DNA from: Neodontobutis hainanensis
Taxonomy: Eukaryota; Chordata; Actinopteri; Gobiiformes; Odontobutidae
Direction: 5' to 3'
Assembly (NCBI GenBank): GCA_024349245.1
Contig: JALDNG010000099.1
Location: 2,483,001 to 2,547,000 of the forward strand
DNA length: 64,000 nucleotides
Below are positions 21,700 through 30,363 of this stretch, one piece after another. Each line of letters starts with the position of its first letter. Position 1 is the first letter of the stretch. Position numbers and translations under genes: made by a program. The notes beneath the pieces were generated by a model that was not told the DNA's origin, ran no database searches, and was given only the letters and a program-made list of their open reading frames with translations.

Positions 21700-22705
21700 C
21701 TAAGGGTCGTAGGGGAACCGGAAGTGGCCGAAGAAGCCCAGATGGAGCATGATGAGAGGGCTTCTGCTGGCTGCAGACAGGACATGCCGTGACAAACGCT
21801 CGAACATCCTCTTAGGCCACCAGAACCGCTGTTGGAGAAAAGAGAGTGTCCGCCGAATCCCGGGGTGGCAAGCGAGTCGAGACGAGTTAACCCACTGAAT
21901 AACCTCAGACGGCAGACCCACAGGAACAAATAGTTTTACCTCTGGACAGGAACTGGGGACAGTAATGGTGTTCAAGGCTGCCTTGATGTGCTCTTCAATG
22001 GGCCAGGTGACGGCTGCAACCTGCTGGGATGGAGGCAAGATGGAGGTCACCTCAGAAGATGTCTCCTCCTTCTGGAATTGCCGAGAAAGGGCATCAGGTT
22101 TCTGATTCCGGGACCCTGGTCGGAATGATAAAACAAAATTAAAGCGAGTAAAGAACAAGGACCAACGAGCTTGACGAGATGTCAAGCGCTTGGCTGACCG
22201 GATATATTGCAAATTCTTGTGGTCTGTCCACACAAGAAAGCGGTTGTTCCGCTCCCTCCAGCCAGTGCCGCCATTCCTCCAAGGCTAGCTTAACGCCAGC
22301 GGCTCCCTATTACCTGTGTCGTAATTCTGTTCAGCGGGAGACAGGCAGAGAAAAATAGGCACATGGGTGTAATTTCTGGTCTGAAGTGCAACGTTGGGAC
22401 AGAACTGCGCCTACTCCCACGTCAGAAGTGTCCACCTCTACGACAAACTGGCTATCAGAGTTTGGGATGATAAGCACTGGAGCTGAAGAAAAACGAAGCT
22501 TCAAGTCACGGAATGCTGACTCGGCTTCGCTGGACCAGATGAACGGAACTTTAGATGAGGTAAGTGCTGTTAGAGGAGCCGCCATGGTACTATAGCCACG
22601 GATGAAACGTCTATAGAAGTTGGCAAATCCCAAAAAGCGTTGCAGTTGCTTTCGACTGCACGGAGATGGCCAATCCAATACTGCCGACACCTTGGAAGGG
22701 TCCAT
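21700..22705 (-). pseudogene. RT tail, RNase H and integrase zinc region
   Basis: 22705-22331 carries the RT connection (LGFANFYRRFI) and the RNase H start (VEVDTSDVGVGAVLSQ). 22233-21700 continues RNase H (MWTDHKNLQYI, then NQKPDALSRQ) and the integrase zinc-binding region (HPGIRRTLSFLQQRFWWP). The catalytic YxDD part of RT is absent. Confidence 0.8.
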
Positions 22706-22730
22706 CTGAATTCTACCCTAAACGGAATGA

Positions 22731-23490
22731 CAAGAGCGACTCCGCCCCAAGATTGCCCCAGTGTCCCAATCAATGTGTGGATTATGGCGTCGCAACCAGG
22801 GGTAGCCCAAAATTAATGGACTCTACAAAGTCCACAATTTCAAAAAGTGTCCTTTTGGCCCATAGCGAGAGGCTTCGTGGGAGCTGCGCGCCGGATGCCC
22901 GAAATATTTCGAGGGTCCGGCGACACTCTTCTGAGGCCCTTGCCCCGCCGGGGGCCGATAGGAGGGGCCCCAAAGTTTTTGGACCCAGGCTTGCAATACT
23001 GGACACGTCTACAGTGTGGCATAATGGACAGTCCCACTCCATGCTTAGTTCAACGGGCCTCAGCCCCTATTCAATTAGCAAGGCGGTGGACACTTTGCCA
23101 TTCCTTCACCAGGTGACCACAGCTGACCACTCCTAAGCCACGCCCACATCCCACAAACCCACTATTTGTCCACGAACACACTATTTTAAGGAAATTTGTC
23201 GGAGACCCCCGCTGACCACTGCTGACCACTCCTAAGCTCCGCCCACATCCCACGAACCCACTATTTGTACACGAACCCACTATTTATCGGAATGGGCCCA
23301 GAAGTGGTCAGATGGTTATGTGCCACAAGAGGATGCCCGTGGTAGCGCCCCCTCTGGCCAATTTTGACATTTGGCCCAAAGTTTCTCCGGGAGACTTGCC
23401 CTGTGGATATGGCATACTAGGCCCCCCCCTGAGCTCCCAGTTTGGTTTTTGACCACAACGGATCTTTCTGAACAAATCCAAGTTGCCCAT
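22731..23490. repeat. GC-rich unassigned repeat with CACGAAC-type motifs
   Basis: Non-coding. It holds two near-copies of a CTGACCACTCCTAAGC segment (about 23123 and 23224). Each is followed by the boundary motif CACGAA or CACAAA, then C/A-CACTATTT (23137-23185 and 23249-23285). The same motif punctuates the block at 29.5-33.8 kb. No family recognised. Confidence 0.45.
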
Positions 23491-25073
23491 TATTTCAATG
23501 TATTTTGTGTAGTGTGTTCATGGACGGCGCTTGGAAAGGTCCGATCGACTCGCGAGTGGACTCCTTTTTCTTGCCACAGTGCGTAGAAGAGTGTGGTAAA
23601 GTTTGGTGAGGCTACGACATTGTTAAGGGGTCAAATAATGTTCAGGGGTCCCTAATGTTCAGGGGTTTCCCTTTGCTCTAAAGCCAGCAGCCTTTGATAT
23701 GTCGTTCTGGGTGGCCCCAGGAGCCAGCGTGCAAAATTTGGGGCCCCTGGGACCTTTGTAGAAAACTCCTAACAGCCCATTATTTCAATGTATTTTGTGT
23801 GGTGTGTTCACGGACGGCGCTTAAGAAGGTCCAATCGACTCGGGAGTGGACTCCTTTTTCTCACCACAGTGCATGGAAGAGTGTGGTAAAGTTTGGAGAG
23901 GCTACGTAAGGGGCTTAATTGGCAAAAGGGCAACGGTCGTCCACGAAGATACTATGCGCATAGGTGTGAAGTGGGATGACTCCCGTTCGAAGACGGAAAG
24001 TCTCGGGATCTTGAAATTTTTGATCGGTCTCTAGGGGCCCCTGAAGTCGAATCCCGAAGTGCATAACTCTAGGACCCCCTGAACCACATTGCATCCCACT
24101 CTTCAAAAAAAACTTAGAAGGCCCTATGCTTCAATGCCATTTAGAGACCTTTTTGAGAAAATCGGTCACGGAGGCTGAAATCTTTTCCCTTTGCTCTAGA
24201 GCCATCTGCCTTTGATATGTTATTCAGGAAGTGCCCTGGAGCCAGCGTGCAAAATTTGGGGCTCCTGGGACATCTGTAGAAAACTCCCAATTTACCATTA
24301 TTTCAATTTATTTTGTATAGTGTGTTCACGGACGGCGCTTAGGAAGGTCCAATCGACTCGGGAGTGGACTCCTTTTTCGTCACAGTGCATGGAAGTGTGC
24401 GGTAAAGTTTGGTGAGGCTACAACCTTGTTAAGGGGTCAAATAATGTTCAGGGGTCAATGGTCAGAACCCGTTATAGGCTGTGTCTTTTGGAGGCTGAAA
24501 CTTTTTTCCTTTGCTCTAAAGCCAGCAGCCTTTGATATGTCGTTCTGGGTGGCCCCAGGAGCCAGGGTGCAAAATTTGGGCCCCCTGGGACATCTGTGGA
24601 AAACTCCCAATAGCCCATTATTTCAATGTATTTTGTATAGTGCGTTCACGGACGGGCGCAGGAAGGTCCAATCGACTCGGGAGTGGACTCCTTTTTCTCG
24701 TCACAGTGCTTGAAAGAGTGTGGTAAAGTTTGGAGAGGCTACAACATCGTTAAGGGGCTTAATTGGCAAAAGAGCAACGGTCGTCCGCAAATATACTATG
24801 CGCATAAGTGTGAAGTGGGATGACTCGGTCGGAGACGGAAAGTCTCGGGATCTTGAAATTTTTGATTGGTACTCTCTAGGGGCCCCTGAAGTCGAATCCC
24901 GAGCGCATAACTCTAGGACCCCTGAACCAGATTGCATCCCACTCTTCAAAAAAACTTAGAAGGCCCTATGCTTCATGCCATTTAGAGACCTTTTTGAGAA
25001 AATCTGTCACGGAGGCTGAAATCTTTTCCCTTTGCTCTAGAGCCATCCGCCTTTGATATGTTATTCAGGAAGT
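23491..25073 (+). repeat. higher-order tandem repeat, alternating ~300 and ~510-bp units
   Basis: The landmark GTGTGTTCACGGACGG (or a close variant) occurs at about 23512, 23812, 24320 and 24640, giving spacings of 300, 508 and 320. A fifth copy is at 29077. Removing the LTR element inserted at 25074 leaves a spacing of about 521. The pattern is thus short, long, short, long. The long units carry an extra segment with CTTAATTGGCAAAAG and a CACTCTTCAAAAAAA run. No coding potential. Confidence 0.7.
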
Positions 25074-25577
25074 TGTCAGGATTCATGTCTGTTTTTTATT
25101 GTTTCCAGTTTGTGTTGTATTTCATGGATTTTATTTTGATATGCCTTGCCCTTGTCTGTGTCTATTCTTGACTTCCTGCCTTGTGTCTTTCCCTCCTGTG
25201 TGATTACCTGCTCCGCCCTAATATGTTTCACCTGTCCCTTGTTGTCTGTGTCTATTTATACCTGTTTGTCCTTCCCCTCAGTACCAGGTCATTGTCATAT
25301 TGTCATTTGTCAGGCCATTGTCATTTTCCTTGTCTTCGTCACCCGTAAGTTTGGTCTGTGTTTTCTTTTGCCTCTGGTGAAGTTTTCTAGTTCGTTGTGT
25401 TTTTGTATTTTTATTATCTCTGGATTTTTGCCTGTTCTGTTCTGGGAGAGTTTTTGGTTTTTGGATTTTTGTATGCTCCTCTGTTCATCTTAAATAAATT
25501 TTTGTTTCACGTTTTATTTGGAGTCTGGGTTACTGCATTGGAGTCTTTCCCTTCCCCTGGGCCAGCACCCCGTGACA
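25074..25577 (+). repeat. 5' LTR of the non-autonomous element
   Basis: 504 bp. TATTTATA at 25253-25260 is a good TATA box and AATAAA lies near 25493. It differs from the 3' LTR mainly by a 5-bp indel near 25265. Confidence 0.9.
25253..25293 (+). promoter_or_regulatory. LTR promoter and predicted transcription start
   Basis: TATTTATA starts 30 bp upstream of ACCAGGTCATT (25283-25293). That 11-mer is the exact reverse complement of the putative primer site at 25579-25589, consistent with it being the RNA 5' end. Confidence 0.6.
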
Positions 25578-25578
25578 G

Positions 25579-25589
25579 AATGACCTGGT
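25579..25589 (+). promoter_or_regulatory. predicted self-primer binding site
   Basis: AATGACCTGGT begins one base after the 5' LTR. It pairs perfectly over 11 bases with the LTR sequence 30 bp downstream of the TATA box. The Tf1/sushi group of Gypsy elements is known to use such self-priming instead of a tRNA. No TGG-initiated tRNA-type site is present at the LTR edge. Confidence 0.65.
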
Positions 25590-25724
25590 CTAAACTGAGA
25601 CTCCGCAACCCCAGAGCTCCTGCATTTTTTTTTTCCCCTGCCTGAGTTTTTGTCCGTGCACTTGCCGGTTTTTCCCCTGCCTGAGTTTGTGTCCGTGCTC
25701 TTGCCGGTGTTTCTCTGCTTGAGT

Positions 25725-26985
25725 CTTCGTGTCAGCCCCAGAACTGTTTTCCAGAGTCTTCGTGTCAGCCCCAGAACTGTTTCCAGAGTCTTCGTGTCAG
25801 CCCCAGAACTGTTTTCCAGAGTCTTCGTGTCAGCCCCAGAACTGTTTTCCAGAGTCTTCGTGTCAGCGCCAGAACTGTTTCCAGAGTCTTCGCTTCAGCG
25901 CCAGAACTGTTTCCAGAGTCTTCGCTTCAGCGCCAGAACTGTTTCCAGAGTCTTCGCTTCAGCGCCAGAACTGTTTCCAGAGTCTTCGCTTCAGCGCCAG
26001 AACTGTTTCCAGAGTCTTCGCATTCAGCGCCAGAACTGTTTCCAGAGTCTTCGCATTCAGCGCCAGAACTGTTTCCAGAGTCTTCGCTTCAGCGCCAGAA
26101 CTGTTTCCAGAGTCTTCGCTTCAGCGCCAGAACTGTTTCCAGAGTCTTCGCGCCAGAACTGTTTCCAGAGTCTTCGCTTCAGCGCCAGAACTGTTTCAGA
26201 GTCTTCGCTTCAGCGCCAGAACTGTTTCCAGAGTCTTCGCTTCAGCGCCAGAACTGTTTCCAGAGTCTTCGCCTCAGCGCCAGAACTGTTTCCAGAGTCT
26301 TCGCTTCAGCGCCAGAACTGTTTCCAGAGTCTTCTTCAGCGCCAGAACTGTTTCCAGAGTCTTCGCTTCAGCGCCAGAACTGTTTCCAGAGTCTTCGCTT
26401 CAGCGCCAGAACTGTTTCCAGAGTCTTCGCTTCAGCGCCAGAACTGTTTCCAGAGTCTTCGCATTCAGCGCCAGAACTGTTTCCAGAGTCTTCGCTTCAG
26501 CGCCAGAACTGTTTCCAGAGTCTTCGCATTCAGCGCCAGAACTGTTTCCAGAGTCTTCGCATTCAGCGCCAGAACTGTTTCAGAGTCTTCGCTTCAGCGC
26601 CAGAACTGTTTCCAGAGTCTTCGCTTCAGCGCCAGAACTGTTTCCAGAGTCTTCGCTTCAGCGCCAGAACTGTTTCCAGAGTCTTCGCTTCAGCGCCAGA
26701 ACTGTTTCCAGAGTCTTCGCTTCAGCGCCAGAACTGTTTCCAGAGTCTTCGCTTCAGCGCCAGAACTGTTTCCAGAGTCTTCGCCAGAACTGTTTCCAGA
26801 GTCTTCGCTTCAGCGCCAGAACTGTTTCCAGAGTCTTCGCTTCAGCCCCAGAACTGTTTCCAGAGTCTTCGCTTTAGCCCCAGAACTGTTTCCAGAGTCT
26901 TCGCTTTAGCCCCAGAACTGTTTCCAGAGTCTTCGCTTTAGCCCCCAGAACTGTTTCCAGAGTCTTCGCCTCAGCCCCAGAGAGT
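25725..26985 (+). repeat. 32-bp minisatellite, about 39 units
   Basis: The unit contains TTCAGCGCCAGAACTGTTTC and CAGAGTCTTCGC. Most units are 32 bp, and some are 33 (CATTCAG), 31 or shorter. The first four and last four units carry CAGCCCCAG in place of CAGCGCCAG. Because 32 is not a multiple of 3 and the unit lacks stops in every frame, long open frames run through it. They are not genes. The units abut with no spacers. Confidence 0.9.
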
Positions 26986-27090
26986 TTTTCCCTGAGAGTA
27001 CGTCTCAGCCCCAGAGAGTTTTTCCTGAGAGTACGTCTCAGCCCCAGAGAGTTTTTCCTGAGAGTGCGTCTCAGCCCCAGAGAGGCTCAC
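26986..27090 (+). repeat. transition repeat, about three ~34-bp units
   Basis: CAGCCCCAGAGAGTTTTTCC followed by GAGAGTACGTCT repeats three times. It is related to the edge of the 32-bp array. Confidence 0.7.
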
Positions 27091-27095
27091 CCCTC

Positions 27096-27525
27096 GGTGG
27101 CTCATCCTCGTCTGGTCCTTCCTCGCCTGGTCCATCCTTCGCCTGGTTCATCCTTCGTCTGGTCCATCCTTCGTCTGGTTCATCCTTCGTCTGGTCCATC
27201 CTTCGTCTGGTCCATCCTTCGTCTGGTTCATCCTTCGTCTGGTTCATCCTTCGTCTGGTCCATCCTTCGTCTGGTCCATCCTTCGTCTGGTTCATCCTTC
27301 GTCTGGTTCATCCTTCGTCTGGTTCATCCTTCGTCTGGTTCATCCTTCGTCTGGTCTGGTTCATCCTTCGTCTGGTCTGGTTCATCCTCGTCTGGTCTGG
27401 TTCATCCTCGTCTGGTCTGGTTCATCCTCGTCTGGTCTGGTTCATCCTCGTCTGGTCTGGTTCATCCTCGTCTGGTCTGGTTCATCCTCGTCTGGTCTGG
27501 TCCTTCCTCGTCTGGTCTCTCCTCG
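27096..27525 (+). repeat. 16- to 21-bp minisatellite
   Basis: TTCATCCTTCGTCTGG units of 16 bp change to 20- to 21-bp units with a duplicated GTCTG toward the 3' side. Confidence 0.85.
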
Positions 27526-27660
27526 TTTGGTCGTCTCTGTTGTCCTCCCAGCCTGGCCCTGTGTTTTTTGTCCTCCCAGCCTGGGCCTGTGTTTTTTTTG
27601 GTCTTTGTTTTCCCAGCCTGTTCATGAGTTTTTGTTCCTTGTTTGTTCCTTGTTTGTTCC

Positions 27661-27985
27661 TTGTCATGTCCGGAGTTTTTTGTCGTTGCCATGTCCGGAG
27701 TTTTTTGTCGTTGCCATGTCCGGAGTTTTTTGTCGTTGCCATGTCCGGAGTTTTTTGTCGTTGCCATGTCCGGAGTTTTTTGTCGTTGCCATGTCCGGAG
27801 TTTTTGTCGTTGCCATGTCCGGAGTTTTTGTGTTGCCATGTCCGGAGTTTCCTGTCGTTGCCATGTCCGGAGTTTCCTGTCGTTGCCATGTCCGGAGTTT
27901 CCTGTCGTTGCCATGTCCGGAGTTTCCTGTCGTTGCCATGTCCGGAGTTTCCTGTCCCTGCCATGTCCGGAGTTTCCTGTCCCTA
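27661..27985 (+). repeat. 25-bp minisatellite, 13 units
   Basis: Each unit contains GCCATGTCCGGAGTTT. The first eight units end in a T run, while the last five have TTTCCTGTC, showing block-wise expansion of two variants. Confidence 0.85.
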
Positions 27986-28470
27986 CCTGGTCCTGAGTTC
28001 TGTCTTTGTCTTGTCCTGTGTGCTGTCCGTCTGCGAGTCCCGTCTGAGTGTTTCCTTCCCGGCACAATTGTTTCCTCCTGGTGCCTATCCCGGCATCTCC
28101 CCCTTCTACTAGCGCCACGTCCGGCCGACCAGTTCCGAGGGCGGGACGTGCCGCATCTGTGTCCCGGCGCCCGTCCGGCCGACCAGTCAGGGCGGACCCG
28201 ACTCACCAAACATTCCCGGCGTCCCGTCCAGCCAATAGTTAGAGGGCTGGATCCGACACCGCTGTTTCTTCCCTAGCGCCCGTCCGGCCGACCAGTGTCC
28301 AAGGGCCGGACCGCGCATCTGTTCTCCCAAGCCTTTCCCGAGTCGTGCCCCGTGCCATTGTCCAGTGAACTTGATTCCCTCCTACCAGACCTCCCTCCAC
28401 CCACCCAGGATATGTCTGGGAAGAATTTTTTTTGGGATTTAGGAGTGTTAGGCCGCCCAGTGGTCGGCCT

Positions 28471-28485
28471 TTAAGGGGGGGGTAC
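28471..28485 (+). promoter_or_regulatory. polypurine tract of the non-autonomous element
   Basis: TTAAGGGGGGGGTAC abuts the 3' LTR start TGTCAGG. Confidence 0.8.
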
Positions 28486-28984
28486 TGTCAGGATTCATGT
28501 CTGTTTTTTATTGTTTCCAGTTTGTGTTGTATTTCATGGATTTTATTTTGATATGCCTTGCCCTTGTCTGTGTCTATTCTTGACTTCCTGCCTTGTGTCT
28601 TTCCCTCCTGTGTGATTACCTGCTCCGCCCTAATATGTTTCACCTGTCCCTTGTTGTCTGTGTCTATTTATACCTCTTTGCCCCTCAGTACCAGGTCATT
28701 GTCATATTGTCATTTGTCAGGCCATTGTCATTTTCCTTGTCTTCGTCACCCGTAAGTTTGGTCTGTGTTTTCTTTTGCCTCTGGTGAAGTTTTCTAGTTC
28801 GTTGTGTTTTTGTATTTTTATTATCTCTGGATTTTTGCCTGTTCTGTTCTGGGAGAGTTTTTGGTTTTTGGATTTTTGTATGCTCCTCTGTTCATCTTAA
28901 ATAAATTTTTGTTTCACGTTTTATTTGGAGTCTGGGTTACTGCATTGGAGTCTTTCCCTTCCCCTGGGCCAGCACCCCGTGACA
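28486..28984 (+). repeat. 3' LTR of the non-autonomous element
   Basis: 499 bp, near-identical to the 5' LTR, ending CCCGTGACA before the GAAGT duplication. Confidence 0.9.
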
Positions 28985-29332
28985 GAAGTGCCCTGGAGCC
29001 AGCGTGCACAATTTGAGGCTCCTGGGACACCTGTAGAAAACTCCCAATTTACCATTATTTCAATGTATTTTGTATAGTGTGTTCACGGACGGCGCTTAGG
29101 AAGGTCCAATCGACTCGGGAGTGGACTCCTTTTTCTCGTCCCAGTGCGTGGAAGAGTGTGGTAAAATTTGGTGAGGCTACGACATTGTTAAGGGGTCAAG
29201 TAATGTTCAGGGGTCAATGGTCAGAACCCGTTATAGGCTGTGTCTTTTGGAGGCTGAAACTTTTTCCCTTTGCTTTAAAGCCGGCAGCCTTTGATATGCC
29301 ATTCTGGGAGGCCCCAGGAGCCACCCAGAACG
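28985..29332 (+). repeat. last unit of the higher-order repeat
   Basis: Continues the unit interrupted at 25073 (GCCCTGGAGCCAGCGTGC) with the GTGTGTTCACGGACGG landmark at 29077, and ends near CCAGGAGCCACCCAG. Confidence 0.65.
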
Positions 29333-29707
29333 TAGAATGTAGATCATTGAATAAGCCTGAAGTGGGATCAACCAGTTGCACTGTTATTATATGACACATA
29401 ACGAATGTGGACATACTAATTAAAGTTTCAATGTTTATACAAACTATATGACTGCACATGGTAGGTCACGCTGAGTCTTTAACACTAAGTCTTGTTCCAA
29501 AATTGCACTGTCCACGAACACACTATTTTATTACATTTAATAAATGGTGAAATGGACACATAGTGCTTTTGCGGACGGTGGAATTCGACAACGGGTCTCG
29601 GTTCTACCTACTCAGTAGGACCAGCTGAGTGCAGTAATGTAGTTTGTATCACGATAGGACCCCCCCAAAAAATATCTCCAGTCATCATCCGGCCCGGTGT
29701 TTTCCAT
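29333..29707. repeat. unit of the CACGAAC repeat family
   Basis: 29333-29540 is a direct copy of about 30331-30540. Both read from TGTAGATCATTGAATAAG to the boundary motif CACGAACACACTATTT. 29556-29700 recurs at 32830-33050 and partly at 33220-33350. Confidence 0.55.
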
Positions 29708-30363
29708 GATCCCACTTCAGGCTTATTCAATGGTTTTGATAGTGTGTCCGTGGACAGTGAGTTTTTGACATTTTTGTTGAAATTATTGTGATAAAAACTA
29801 TTTAGCTGGAGTCAGCAAGGCCTCCTGAGAAGGGCAAAACAAGTCCTGACTCAAAACTCCATTGTCCATGAACCCACTATTTTGTTACATTGAATAAATC
29901 TAAAGTGGGATCGTTGGATCTCGGCCCTCAAAAGGGTTAGGGCCAACAAATGGGGGCTCCTGTATTCATCCTCATGCCCTCTAACAGGGTACAAAGTTTT
30001 AAAGAGATCATAAAAACTTTTTTTAGGCACCAAAAATGTTTTTTTCGAGCCTAAAAAAAGTTTTTTCTGATGAAACTTGGCACCCCGTTAGGGGGGCCTA
30101 AGGATTAAGACAGGAGCCCTGGTTTGGTGGCCCTAACCCTTAAGGTGGCCGAGAACCAGCGATCCACTTTAGATTTATTCAATGCAACAAATAGTGGGTT
30201 CGTGGACAGTGGAATTTTGAGTCAGGATTTGTTTTGCCCTTCTCAGGGGGCCTTGCTGAGTCCAGCTAAATAGTTTTTATCAGAATAATTTGAAAGAAAA
30301 CGCTTGAAACACCTTGTCCACAAACCCACTATGTAGATCATTGAATAAGACTGAAGTGGGATC
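29708..30363. repeat. long palindrome I, ~320-bp arms
   Basis: The left arm (29708-30028) and right arm (30049-30363) are inverted copies with a 20-bp loop. Matching landmarks are TTTAGCTGGAGTCAGCAAGG against CCTTGCTGAGTCCAGCTAAA, and AACTTTTTTTAGGC against GCCTAAAAAAAGTT. The arms have drifted but align along their length. Non-coding. Confidence 0.8.

Larger units (their letters stand above)
20033..22730 (-). mobile_element. chromodomain Gypsy element (chromovirus), 3' half
   Basis: On the - strand the order is RT tail, RNase H, integrase, chromodomain, polypurine tract, 3' LTR. The gag, protease, RT catalytic core and 5' LTR are missing. The break lies near 22730, where an unrelated repeat block begins. 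Unlike the element at 8426, this one has the ordinary Gypsy order. Frameshifts occur between most domains. Confidence 0.8.
25074..28984 (+). mobile_element. non-autonomous LTR retrotransposon made of minisatellites
   Basis: Two LTRs (25074-25577 and 28486-28984) begin TGTCAGGATTC and end CCCGTGACA. The 5-bp duplication GAAGT flanks the insertion (25069-25073 and 28985-28989). The empty site can be read at 24223 in a neighbouring repeat unit. The 2.9-kb interior has no gag or pol motif in any frame. It contains a candidate self-priming site, three different minisatellites, a GC-rich 3' segment and a polypurine tract. It must rely on proteins of another element, probably a Tf1/sushi-like chromovirus given the priming mode. 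Confidence 0.85.

Noticed and set aside
25725..26985. CRISPR-like array of ~32-bp direct repeats
   Set aside because: The units abut with no spacers and the genome is vertebrate.
25650..27627. Long open reading frames of about 420, 380 and 187 codons
   Set aside because: They are readings of minisatellite units inside an LTR element; all frames are open and there is no domain or codon signal.
27462..28209. Long antisense open frames (about 160-220 codons) with a GHGND repeat
   Set aside because: They are the reverse reading of the 25-bp minisatellite.
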